From Guadua angustifolia (lineage: Eukaryota > Streptophyta > Magnoliopsida > Poales > Poaceae): a stretch of 64,000 bases of DNA. Positions 13,291 to 24,179 of the stretch are shown here, piece by piece. The notes below the pieces were generated by a model. The model did not search any database and was not told the origin of the DNA. It was given only the letters and a program-made list of their open reading frames with translations. The DNA is taken from positions 81,262,437 through 81,326,436 of the forward strand of contig CM070500.1 of the NCBI GenBank assembly GCA_036346375.1, read 5' to 3'. Within the stretch, counting starts at the first letter, position 1. Every line of letters begins with the position of its first letter. The position numbers were made by a program, and so were the translations under genes.

Positions 13291-13459
13291 ACTTCATGTA
13301 TATATACCAAGTGTTCCTATATTATAATTAATTAATGACATGTATTAATTACTGAGATGTATTGATTAAAATTAAGCAGGTGTATATTGTACAAAATGAG
13401 ATATATGTATTATGATTAATTTTAATACATGACATATATGTTTGCACGGCAAAAAAATA

Positions 13460-13545
13460 ATACAATGGCCCATCCCAGACGGTTCTGGGATTGAACCGTT
13501 CGGATAAACATGTTTATAACCATCTGGGATGGTCTTCTCGCGCCA
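13460..13545. promoter_or_regulatory. Third CACTA motif cluster between the two element genes
   Basis: CCCAGACGGTTCTGGGATTGAACCGTT and CCATCTGGGATGG variants recur here, roughly 900 bp before the second gene's first ATG. A GC-rich, proline-codon-like low-complexity block (13610-13890) follows, which gives shadow ORFs on both strands. Confidence 0.5.
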
Positions 13546-14403
13546 CCCAATAAATCCCGCGCTTGCCATTTCACCAAGTCCCACGCACACTTAGTTTATT
13601 GCAACCCTAGCTATCGCGAGCCCCTCTCCCTCGGCGATGCCCTCCACCCTCGGCCATGCCCTCCCCTGTTGGCGGCGCCCTCCCCCTCAGTCGTGCCATC
13701 CCCCGTCGGCGGCGCCCTCCCCCCTCGGCCGAGCCCTCGCCCTACCTCGGTGGTGCCCTCCCTCGGCGGTGCCTCCCCCCTCAGCCACACCCTCCGCCGC
13801 GGTGGTGTCTCCCCTCCCCCTGGGTGGTGTCTTCCTTCTCCATCGGTGGTGCCCTCCTCCCTCCCCCTTTCGTTTTTTTGTTGCCTTGCTTGCTCCATGA
13901 TGATAATGGGTATTCTGATGATTAGAACATTTATTTATATGAACTAGGCCTTGAACCATATGCTTAAACACTGATTAGATTATACCTTGATTGTTATATT
14001 AGTACATGTGCTATTTACATACTTAGCTACATACACTTTGTTATCTTAATTGTTACTGGTGTGCTTAATTGAGTGGATCAGTTCTACTGCTGTTGTACTA
14101 TGACGTAATCATGTTGTTAAAATGCTAAACTAGTAGTCTTTTGTTGATTCAGTTCGCAAGTGCTTAATCTGCATATTAAGGTGGTAAGGGTTCAAGGCCT
14201 TATTGACTGAATTAATTGTTAGCCCATTCGTGATTAAGCTTGAATGTTTAAAATCTTCAACCAACCCTTATCTGAGAGCAATATAATACAATCTTCATCC
14301 AATTTGTCTGATTGGTGTTGCATGTACAAAATACCTCTTAACTTACCTTCTCTTAAATTTGCATCTCTTAACTTACCTACTCTTAACCTTGCATCATACA
14401 AGA

Positions 14404-17160
14404 TGGCGTCTCCTCAATCCTCGGTAGAAGGATCTCGATGACGCTACCAACGAGAAAGAAATAGGCGCAGTGCAAGAGGGCTTAGTAAAAGGCCTCAAAG
14501 CCGATACACCATCATGGCGGTCGATCCGCATGATGGGACCCCTACCAAACCTCCAAAGGCTACAGCAGCTTTCCGGACCATGTACAGAATCGGTGTGTGT
14601 GAATGGGTTCCCATCACCTATCCATCATGAAAGACACTGACAGATGAGGAGCACGATAACCTGGTGATAGAAATATTCGCGTCATTCGAGCTTCCACAAG
14701 ACGCCATGCCTGCACTGCGACGGTACGCGTTGCTAGTGGTGGGAAAGGCGTGGAAGAACTTCAAGAGCGTTCTCGTTGCTAATTACGTCAATAAGGAAAT
14801 GACTCTGTTCCAGAAGTACAGGTTCATCTCTGAAGACATTTGGGGACAATTTGTTGAGTTGAAGACGACGGAAGAGTTCATACTTCAAAGCGCGGCACAC
14901 AAGATCGTCCAGTCAAAAAACACACACCCACACAAACTCGGCTCAACTGAGTATGAGGGTAAGATGGTGCAATGGACGAGGGAGGACGACGAGGTAGTCC
15001 AGAAGGAGGTCGATCCGCCATTTGCCTCGATCGTGGACCTGCGTGCCTGAAACTGGGTAAGAGCATAATCATGTCACACTTCTTCGAGCAGTGTGTCCTT
15101 TGCAAACCCCGCTGATGAGGAAGTGTCCCAACGCCTAATATCATTGAGCACGGAATCTTTCCAGGGCTCTTTCACTTTGAACAGAGAGAAAGACATACTC
15201 TCCACGGTCTTGGGAAACAAGGAGCACCCAAGTCGCACTAGAGGCCTAGGTGTTTTCATTCCCTGGAAAATGGGATTCCCATAGGACTCGGCCACGTATT
15301 GGAGTAGGAAAAGAAGCAAAGCCGAGTGTGAGGAACAGCTAGTAGCCCTAATTGAGAAAAGGGTTGAGGAAAGGCTTAGAGCGCAGTTCAATGATCAGCT
15401 ACGAAGCCTCAAGGAAAGGCTGGAGCAAAGGGTGGCTGAGGATCGGCAGGCACGGAACGTGCTAGCCCAAGAAGCACATGCGCAGTTCAGCTCAACCAAC
15501 CGTCGAAGTAGCTGCGCGTCCGCCCCTGAGACGGACGTGGATGAAACCAGATTTCCTCCTAATGACACCCTGGTAACATGTCTGCAATGCTCCTTACCTA
15601 CACTATTAATGTTGGACATGTTAGCTAATTACTTATGTACCCTTATGTAGGTGCCCATTCCTTGCAATTTGCAAGTGAGGCTTGCCAACGGCTCTATTCC
15701 CCTGCAAGCTTCTTGGGGACAAGTGTATGCATCCGATGTAGGATCATTCGTGCACGGTCATACTGTAGAGCCGGGCTACACGAAGGTCCATATCGATGGT
15801 GTACATGAAATTTTCAAGGCCGTCACGCTGGACTCCCCACAAACGACGAGATCGTCACACTAGGGGATGCCATCGGCACATTCATCCAGTGGCCCAAGAA
15901 GGACATCTCCTTCGACGCCCACCCAAGTGCACTGAAGCTACAAGCAGTCCAAGAGGCACCGCATGATGTGTCGCGGCTACCAACACTACCGGAGCCATGC
16001 CATGCACTAAAGGAGCCCGTCAAATCGGCTATCATGTCCGGTCAAACGCAGACCGTTACTACAGTAAAGGCCCACTCGTCTCCTGTGAAGACGAAGTTTG
16101 GTAGAAGGGGACGCGCAGACAAGGGCAAATCAAAATTGACCACGTCAGCCGATGACTTTCCGTTTACCCCATTGGTGCGGCAATTTGAGCTGGGGAAACC
16201 GTTCGTACCAGATGAGCGCAATGAGACGCTTTCATTAACCTGCGTTAGATTGCAAGACTGGTACATGCAACAAGCCAACAAGCCAGTGGCACAATGGACA
16301 ACGAGTATCTCGGTGAGCTTCAAGGAGGAGTATTTCTTACACTGGTTTTTAGATGGCGTCTTCATGGTCGGCTTCAATGACTTGTTCGATCTGTATAACC
16401 TCAGAGCCCTCGACGCCTCACTCATAAGATGTTGGACAATGTAAGTGTGTGCAATCACCATCTACATTTCTAACGCACCGATAAATGTCATATATATATC
16501 ATCCTTGATTTGTATATGTAGATATATGATCCTGGAAGCAGCAGCAAGGGAAGAACCGGTGGATTTCGCTGACCCACACATGGTGTCCAAGTAAACCATG
16601 GATGAAAATAAAGTGGTCATCTACGAGTACATGGAAAAAGTACTAATGTTGACTCATTCGAACAAAAAATTCATACTTTTACCCTACAACCCTAGGTAAG
16701 TGCTTCATCCAGATGCTATACTCGTTGATTTCTACTATATATCACAACTCGATGTTAGGTTTAGTGACCATGATGACATACCTGTGTAGGTATCACTGGG
16801 TTCTACTCGTAATTATACCGAGACAGAGCCGAGTAATTTACCATGATTCCAAAAAAGCCGGCACCCACGATTTGAAGCCTATCAGAGATTTTCTCGACTC
16901 GTCATTCTGTGTTTACAAATCGAGGGGAGAGCCACACAAGAAGGGCCCAACCACTCTAATGCATACTTTTAAGTTTCCGATATCCGATAGTATACGCAAT
17001 AATCCTTCACACTCCATAATAATACTTTTGGAACTAATTAACCTATTATATTTTGGCAGTGCCACCAGCAGCCAAATGGTACTGACCTATATGGATTCTA
17101 TGTTTGCCACAACATGACACTCCTCATTGGTTCCAAGCAGACCAATGTCATACAGGTCTG
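14404..17160 (+). pseudogene. CACTA second gene: Transposase_24-like region plus Ulp1/C48-like domain, degenerate
   Basis: The frame opens at ATG 14404 (MASPQSSVEGSR) and hits TGA at once where the frame otherwise continues. Blocks in order are an Arg-rich N-terminus, an EIFASFELPQDAMPALRRYA region, GNKEHPSRTRGLGVF (typical of plant Transposase_24 proteins), a coiled coil rich in Glu and Arg (15300-15480), and a basic linker. From about 16150 a region ending in ALDASLIRCWTM follows. Short introns then separate segments ending in KFILLPYN, then HWVLLVIIP with YHDSKK, then QQPNGTDLYGFYVCHNM. The last three match the His, Asp and Gln/Cys regions of Ulp1-like C48 peptidases. The nucleophile position in the expected LCGFY is Tyr (LYGFY), so this copy would lack protease activity even without its stops. 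Its role in transposition is unknown. Confidence 0.75.
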
Positions 17161-17551
17161 TCAATCTTGTAACAATTGTTTCCACTTATTAATTTATATA
17201 TACGCAAGACTTTACTCTTCTCATTGATAGGCTTGGCAATGCGCTGAATCTGTGTTGGAACAGGCTAACCTACTAACTATTCGAGGACAGCTTTGTGCCT
17301 TCTTGCTACGTGAGGTCTTAAATCCAAAGGGTAGATGCTACTCAGGGCTCAACAAATCATGAGTTGTGAATTTGTTACTTACCATACATTCAGATTAATT
17401 TGTGAATGTTGTGCTATGAATTTATCATTTCTACTTTTGAATCCAATTGGTTAGTACATATGTGAGTTGATTTCTAAAATGGATGCACTGTACATATGTT
17501 GTAATGAGCGATGTGAGTTGATTTATGAAAATGGATGCGCTGTATGTTGTG

Positions 17552-17935
17552 GGCAACATATTCTGTGCACACAGGGTTTCCCGTGTACACACCGTGCACA
17601 CCAACTAATAAAAGTCATGAAAAATTCTGAAACAAATTGTAGATGTACTTCATAGATTACTTTACCTATGTATAAAATTGTAGGTTCAAATTCATTATAT
17701 ATATTAAGAGTTACTAAAAAGAGAAAATTCTGACAATTTTAAAAAGTTAAACTTGCCAAATTTTTTTCTTTTTTGTAACTCTTGATATATAATGAATTTG
17801 TCCTTGAATCTTTATACATAGGTAGAGTAATCTATGAAGTACATTTACAATTTTTTTAGAATTTTTCATGACTTTTATTAGTTCGTGTGCATGGTGTGTA
17901 CACGGGAAGCCCTGTGTGCATAGGATATGTTGTCG
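17552..17935. mobile_element. Foldback (Mutator-type) MITE nested in CACTA, copy 1
   Basis: The arms are about 150 bp long and inverted. The left arm starts GGCAACATATTCTGTGCACACAGGG and the right arm mirrors it as CGACAACATATCC(T/A). Flanking 9-mers are TATGTTGTG (17543-17551) and TATATTGTG (17936-17944), a 9-bp target duplication with one mismatch, as expected for Mutator-type insertion. Arm segments such as AAAATTCTGAAA and the paired TACATAGGTA region match the two MITEs at 52849 and 53398. No ORF. Confidence 0.75.
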
Positions 17936-18089
17936 TATATTGTGTAACATGTGATTGGAGTACATTTTTTTAAATTTATGTCATAATAATATGATGATCA
18001 TGCTGCGTACTGTCTTTGTTTCAGAGGGCATGGCTAGCAATTGATGAGGCTAGCCACCATATTAAAATTTAGTATAAAATAGAAAATCA

Positions 18090-18470
18090 ACATCACATAC
18101 AGTTCTAACGAAGAACTATCTGTGAATAAGTATAAATCACAGACGGTTCCACTGCGGCACCATCTGTGATGAGGGCATCATCACAGACTGTTTCAAATTG
18201 GAACCGTCTGTGATATATTCCACTTCACAAACGGTTCTTTCTTAAAACCATCTGGGATAATCCCATCATCACAGACGGTTCGTAAGTGGAACCATCTGAG
18301 ATGATACCACATCACAAACGGATCATAAGTGGAACCGTCTGTGATAAGCTTTTTCACATACGGTTGGAAAACCGTCTGCAATGACTCTTTGTCATCACTG
18401 ACACTTGCTTACAGACGGTTCATAAAACCGTCTGTGATAAGGTTTCCGAACCGTCTATGATGAGCTTTTT
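18090..18470. repeat. CACTA right subterminal repeat cluster
   Basis: About fifteen direct and inverted copies of ATCACAGACGGTT and AACCGTCTGTGAT fill this stretch up to the right terminal repeat. It is denser than the left cluster, as is usual for the 3' end of En/Spm-type elements. Confidence 0.85.
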
Positions 18471-18481
18471 GTGTAGTAGTG

Positions 18482-21155
18482 TTTGCATCAGAATCCTATT
18501 AGCGCAAAACCCTTTAGTGATTTAGCCGCATAACACTTTCATGAATAGTAAAGCTTAGGAGACTTTTAGTTAATGTAATTGTGCCGCAAGAACCATCATA
18601 CAAATAGGTAGGGATAGCTAATAAGATGATGTTACAGGCCCTAACATGTATAAATCACCTTTTGTACTAATCATACCTAAAACTAAGTACTATTCACACA
18701 TAACACCTTAACTAATATCTTAATTCTATTAATCCAAATAACATTTTCCACTTGGATTTGAAATTTACAATACTTGAATGCACAATTTAAGCCACTCAGA
18801 ATCATAAACAACCTTATGTATGCTCATAGCTATAGATGCATGTAATCATCTAGTACAAAGAACATATTCATGCAAAAGGGCCTCACATACATTAAGTAAT
18901 AATGAAATCTTTATATAAGTGATCAATCAAGAACCAAAAATCATCATGTTCTTCTTGGTAAGATTTCATTTGGTATTTACATCTGATTTCTTTCTGCCAT
19001 ATTGATACGTCGTTATTTGCTTTTGTTGCGGTTCTTGTTGTTTAAACGCGTAGACGACGATGTCTCGGAGTCAGTTTATAATGACCCCGGCTACGATCCC
19101 GATTACAACCCCGATGAAGAGCAACCAGGCAAACACCTCCTTTGAACATATTGATCCCATATTTGCAAAGTTATGTTGTTTTATCAAACTATATGCATGC
19201 GTGTATGTTTTAACCTTGCTATGTTGTGGGTAATGGTAGTTAATTTCAATTGTATGCATTTCCTTTTCTTGTCATTTGATTACCTACCATTGTAGCCTAG
19301 TATTGGGGTAGACATTATTTAGTGTCACTTGGGTAATACTTACGAAATACCTTACACGCTTGCTTATTCATGCTCATTAGACCAACTTTTAAATAATGGG
19401 ATACATTTTAAACTAGCTTATGCAACTTTGTTTAAATATACGGAACTAAGATAAGGTTCTTTATAATTTCATAAAAATCCAACTCAAAACTTATGGTTTA
19501 GACGCATGCGAGTTATTACTTAAACTTGCAGCATGAAAAGGACCTCATGCGTCGATAGGGGGAGATTCTCGCCCGGGTCAATTAAGGACCAAACTTGATG
19601 CTACCACCTAAGTGTTTTGGTGCAACCACATGTGCTTGTATGGGATAGCCTTAACTCACTAGATTAGTTGAAGTTTAACCTTGCATTTTAGTAGGCCAAA
19701 GTAGTAAGGACATATTGGGAAATAGTGTTGCTTGTAGGTGCTCCCTTCACCGAGGTGTTGGGGCCCAAGCATTCCAATACAACGGTGTATGCCTTGTCAT
19801 GGGGAGAGGACCTGATGGGGACATACCATCGTCTAGCACAGCACATATTGATCCATTTCTCCTGACTGTGGAAAGGGTCTAACATAATTATCGCTGGTGC
19901 AAGGCTAGGCTTTAGCTAGTTGAACGGTTTCATCATAGTCTAGCAAATCGGGTATGATGAGTATCGCAAGGCATGGTTGACATGATTGCTAGAATGTGTC
20001 ATGTGGGTAAAGTGTACACTCTCTGTAGAGATTAAAATCTAATTAATTAGCCATGCTCACGGTCAAGAGCAGCCTGGGGAAATACTGGCAAGTATAGTCT
20101 TTGCTTTTGCTAAAACTTTTGGAAATGGTTCTGGAATGGGTTGGTAAGCTCAAGAGCCTTGGGTGGCTGTTTTTATTCGATGTTCGCAGCCATAGAGGGC
20201 TGTGAAATGATGTGTATGGACTTTACCTACTATTATTTAGTTTCTTATTAAATGCCATTTACAATTATGTTGTCGTTTAATGCAACATTCACTTGTGAAA
20301 TAAAATCTGCTTTATGCTGAAATTGAGACTAGTGTAGAAACTTGATAACCTCGATCTAGCCTTGCATTTACTTTATTTCCGTACACTAAAGTCTTGAGAG
20401 TACATACGTGTACTCCTGGTTGCTTAATCAAAATAATATAGTTGATGGAATGGAGGAATGCCCCGATGACACATACTTTTCCCCAGGGTCCGACGATTAT
20501 GTTGATGGAGGAACTTGGGGTTTTCCAAGTCTGTTGGCTTTGGGTTTTATGGATGAACATACCGCTGTCCTACTTTTGGTATATTTTTAATTTCTACTGC
20601 AACTTTACTTTTGGCATGTAATATTTGGCCAGTTGGGCGGTACCTGTAATATTAAATAGCTGTAATAGTTCTAGTTTATGTTCATGCCTTATCAAACTGC
20701 TTAGATTTGTGTGTATGTGTTGCGATACATCGGGATATGTGGGTGCTAGGCGCTGATCTTGGGAACTAGCACTAGACACATATCCGGGTACCTGGAGTTG
20801 TTATCAACTATCGAATGCATAAACTCGAGCAGTCGTCATTCTTTGGCTATTGCTCACACTCCCTTCGGAGAGTGTGGGTGATACCAAGGTTCTGAGACGA
20901 ACGGCGAGTGCTATGCTTGGATGAGTTGGTCTTAATCCCGGTGTGGTTATTCGAAATGGAATCGAAACTCTCATAGACACGTAAGTATATGCAGTGCAAC
21001 TAGACGGCTCATATTTGTTTGGGTGAGGGCCATCTAATTAATATTCCGTGCATGGGACTTTTCGGTGATAGTGAGCATACACTTAAGTGGAGTTGGGTGT
21101 CACCTCTAAGTCCAACGCACATGTGAGGATTGATTCATATTTCTGGGTGCCCACA
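18482..21155 (+). mobile_element. Family B LTR, right part, ending next to a primer-binding site
   Basis: It continues the sequence broken at 8299. It contains the segments shared with 4400-5290 and, reversed, with 22919-23645. It has a stable hairpin at 20855-20876 and ends near CCCACA at 21155, a few bases before a tRNA-Met-type primer-binding site. It is therefore read as the 3' portion of a 5' LTR. The short ORFs here are not conserved-looking. Confidence 0.5.
20855..20876 (+). promoter_or_regulatory. Hairpin with CTTCGG loop near the LTR end
   Basis: CACACTC pairs with GAGTGTG, with the inner bases CCTTCGGA. As RNA this is a stem capped by a cUUCGg tetraloop, apart from one C/A mismatch. 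It lies about 280 bases before the primer-binding site, in a part of the LTR expected to be transcribed. A role in RNA processing or packaging is only a guess. Confidence 0.45.
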
Positions 21156-21160
21156 AGAGG

Positions 21161-21174
21161 TGGTATCTGAGCCC
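21161..21174 (+). other. Retrotransposon primer-binding site (initiator tRNA-Met type)
   Basis: TGGTATCTGAGCCC differs by one base from TGGTATCAGAGCC, the sequence complementary to the initiator tRNA-Met 3' end in plant LTR elements. It directly follows the presumed LTR end, which supports a plus-strand element whose internal region starts here. About 600 bp of non-coding leader-like sequence follows before a fragment in the other orientation. Confidence 0.65.
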
Positions 21175-21759
21175 ATACAACTATAGAAAAAGCCTTAGTT
21201 AGCATGGTCGATAGTTAAGGACAAAGTTTTCTCTCAAAAGAATATTTTCAGTTATAAAAGTTATTTATGAAAATGTAGAATCCTATTCTTACCCCTTCCA
21301 TAAGTTTTCCTTTTCATCTTACCTTTCAAAAAGATTTTGAACTCATCTCAAACTTCAAAAATTGGTTTTCTGGAAAACAACATCATGAAACTTTGCTCTA
21401 CTTCTTATGCCATTCAAAAATTAATGAAGACTAAGTTTTGAAGTTATAAAACCAAAACATAAAAATTCAATAGGACCAGCATGGAGTTCTCTAATCTCAC
21501 CTTGCTCTGCACCATCTCCTTTGGAGGTGACAATTTTATACCCTTACCTTGTTTCAAAAACTAGATAGGCCGCAAATAAATGTAAGGTCAAGGAAAATTA
21601 AGCTCTTGTTTGTTTGACATAGAGACATAGAAAATTTAAAATTTTAGTTGGGTTATTACTGGGTCAAGACTAAGCCCGTAGAATCTCATAAAATTTTGAC
21701 TTAAGGAACGGGAGTTAGAACTTTAGAAGTGGGGTAGTATGCCCAAAATAGGAGTTTGT

Positions 21760-22440
21760 AGGCGTTGTCATTGATCTTCTCATGAATTTTGAATGGACTT
21801 TAGGCTCTTGGCATAAGTATGGATTTTCTCTGATCAGGAAACCTTTCTTTTCTTAAATGTAACCAAACTAAATCCCCTGGTTGAAAAAGAACCTCTTGTT
21901 TGCCTTGAATGCCAATTAGCTGATTCCTTTTGTTGGTCTTCTCAATGTTATCCTTGACAATCTTGTGCATCCTGAGTACAAGTTCATCTTTCTTCTTGAC
22001 ATTGAAGTTAAGCTTGTCCGATGTTGGTAGTGCAAGTAAGTTGATGGGTGCTCTGGATTGAGACCATATACTACTTCAAAAGGGCTTAAGAGTGTTTGGT
22101 TCGATTGTAGGCGAACTCGACGTGTGGTAAACATTCTTCCCACATCTTCAGATACTTCTTCAAGACGGTGCGCAGCATGATCGATAAAGTTTTGTTGACA
22201 ACTTCTGTCTGGCCATCTATTTGTGGATGGCAGGTTGTCGAAAACAGCAACTTTGTTCCTAGTCGATTCCGTAAGCTTCTCCAAAAGTGGCTAAGGAACT
22301 TCGCATCTCGATTAGACACAATGGTCGTCGGCATTCCATGGAGTCGAATAACCTCCCTAAAAAAGAAATCAACAATGTGTGTAGCATCATCGCTCTTTCG
22401 ACAAGGAATAAAATAAGCCATTTTACTAAATCGGTGGTAT
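21760..22440 (-). pseudogene. Ty3/gypsy integrase fragment
   Basis: Minus-strand frames give a retroelement integrase core: KMAYFIPCRKSDDATHIVDFF, the SNRDAKFLSHFWRSL block and TCHPQIDGQTEVVNKTLS, continuing to HVEFAYNR. A shifted frame continues with SPFEVVYGLN. The second catalytic Asp is visible in SNRDAKF. The Glu falls at QTEVVN as in gypsy integrases. At least one frameshift and loss of both the zinc-binding region and reverse transcriptase make this a remnant. It faces opposite to the primer-binding site at 21161, so it belongs to another insertion or to a rearranged segment. Confidence 0.85.
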
Positions 22441-22918
22441 TTGCAAATTTCATAATTGCAAGCTAAGTCAAAGGAAGCTTCTACAATTAATTTGCATAAA
22501 ACAAAATTGAATTTGGAAATCATGTAGTAATATGCAAAAGGAATTTGTAAGAGCAAGACTGACAGATATGAAAATAACATGTGAAGCATAGGTAAAAACT
22601 CGTAGTCCTCTATGACGTGAGCATCGAATCATCTAATTCTTGCCAACATGTGGCACAACACCATTCCTTGCCAACACATGGCATAACAAATGAAACCAAG
22701 TCTGTTTAAAAATAATAAAATATCTAACTATGTAATGACTTTACCAAGTACCCTTGACCGTGGATGCGACTTTTTGAAAAGATTTACACTCTGCAAAGGT
22801 GTACAACTTTACCCACAAGTCATGACCTTTTCTTGTTTCTGCTATTTTCACACACCTTTAGTGTTGTGGCCAGAATATTCATGACAAAAATATTTACATT
22901 ACTTAAGTTAAATTTGCA

Positions 22919-23645
22919 CCAACCCCGTGACGACAAACCCTAGCTATAGCAGCAGAAACACACATCCAACCTATGATTGTCCATCCCTGTCATTCATAGA
23001 GTAATTCAGGCAGTCCATCCCTGCCATTCACATAGCAACTCTGGTAGTCCATCCCTGCCATTCACATAGCAACTCTGGTAGTCCATCCCTGCCATAACTG
23101 CTTCTCCCTATAGCAAGGCATACACCATTGTATTGAATGCATTTACCCACACCTCAGTGTGGAAGCCCCTATGAGCAAACCTAACTAGAGAGCCTGTACT
23201 ATTTCAGCCTCCCAACGTGCAAAGTTAAACTAGATAACTTAATCTGTTTAAAGCTGTCCCATACCAGCACTTGTGATTGTACGGTTGTCTTGGCCTGAAA
23301 ACAACCCATAGCTCAATCCTTAATCTGACATGAACGATAATCTCCCCCTACACTACGTGCAAGACACATGCACAACCAGATATTGCCAACAATCAATCAC
23401 ATCAAAATCATAGTTTTATTTTGAGTTTTTATACCAAAATATCAGTAATCATCATCACGTCTCAACATTCCAAAGTTTTATCAGATCAATTTATCTAACT
23501 TGTTCATTCCAAATCTAAAGCATGGCTAAGCATGGTTATTAATCATCGCATATACCCAAATTAACATTATATATATTGTCTAACCTTAATTCTAGAGTTA
23601 TCAAGGTTCAGATGTTAATACTTATTAAGGAAGTTCCATGACATA
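22919..23645 (-). mobile_element. Family B LTR-like fragment, inverted copy
   Basis: Reversed, this segment aligns along 4620-5290 with the same landmarks in the same order (ATCTCCCCCTACACTA complement; the CACACCTCAGTGTGGAAGCCCCT block). It also holds three tandem copies of a roughly 38-bp unit (22981-23095) built on AGTCCATCCCTGCCATTCAC. No ORF of interest. Confidence 0.6.
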
Positions 23646-24179
23646 ATAGCTATCTCTACTACTTCTAATTACGAGTTGGTGGCGGTGGTCCATTCTCCCC
23701 TGGGCATATCCACGAAACTGTCGTTGTCCTAATCTTCTGTATATTGGTGAACGGAGAAAGTTTTAATTCGGTTGGGTATACATTCTTGCGTGATCTGTGG
23801 TGTATCAAACTCTTATCTCAATCAGCTGATTCTATTTATAAATGCTACACAGCTGATTATTTTTCTATATATTGCACGCATACAGCTTCTGAGTTTCCAT
23901 ATGCATCCTTTCTATTAAATATTTACTTGCATGTGTAGATAAGATCATCTTTTCTTTTTATCTAATCACGTATGGTCTTGATTTTGGCCAGCCAGCAACA
24001 TGCACATGACTATACATGACGCAATTAGATAAGTTTGTTATCTCTATCTCCACTAATTCTAATTAGGAGTTGGTGGTGGTACGTCCGTTCTCCACTCTCA
24101 CCATGACACGTATACGCACCCTCGTGGCTGAGTGGGAAGCGGGTATTGGCCACCCCGGTAGATTAGATTGAATCATCCT

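Larger units (their letters stand above)
8300..18481 (+). mobile_element. Complete CACTA (En/Spm) DNA transposon with target duplication TTT
   Basis: The left end is CACTACTACAAAAGG (8300) and the right end is its inverse, CTTTTTGTGTAGTAGTG (ending 18481). The bases TTT flank both ends (8297-8299 and 18482-18484), giving the 3-bp duplication expected for CACTA elements. Inside are clusters of a subterminal motif (AACCGTCTGTGAT and its complement), an antisense acidic-tail ORF, a TNP2 transposase pseudogene with DUF4216, and a second gene with Transposase_24-like and Ulp1-like segments. Both genes carry stops and frameshifts, so the element cannot encode its own transposase. A foldback MITE has inserted near the right end. 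The copy sits inside a retrotransposon LTR. Confidence 0.93.

Noticed and set aside
13510..13971. Overlapping Pro/Arg-rich ORFs on both strands
   Set aside because: GGTGGTGCCCTCC repeats inside the CACTA produce open frames by composition.
22981..23095. Regularly spaced short repeats, possible CRISPR-like array
   Set aside because: Three adjacent 38-bp tandem units without spacers, inside an LTR of a plant nuclear genome.
24118..24165. tRNA-like GTGGCTGAGTGGGAAGCGG
   Set aside because: It resembles a B-box-free fragment only. No cloverleaf with acceptor stem could be drawn.
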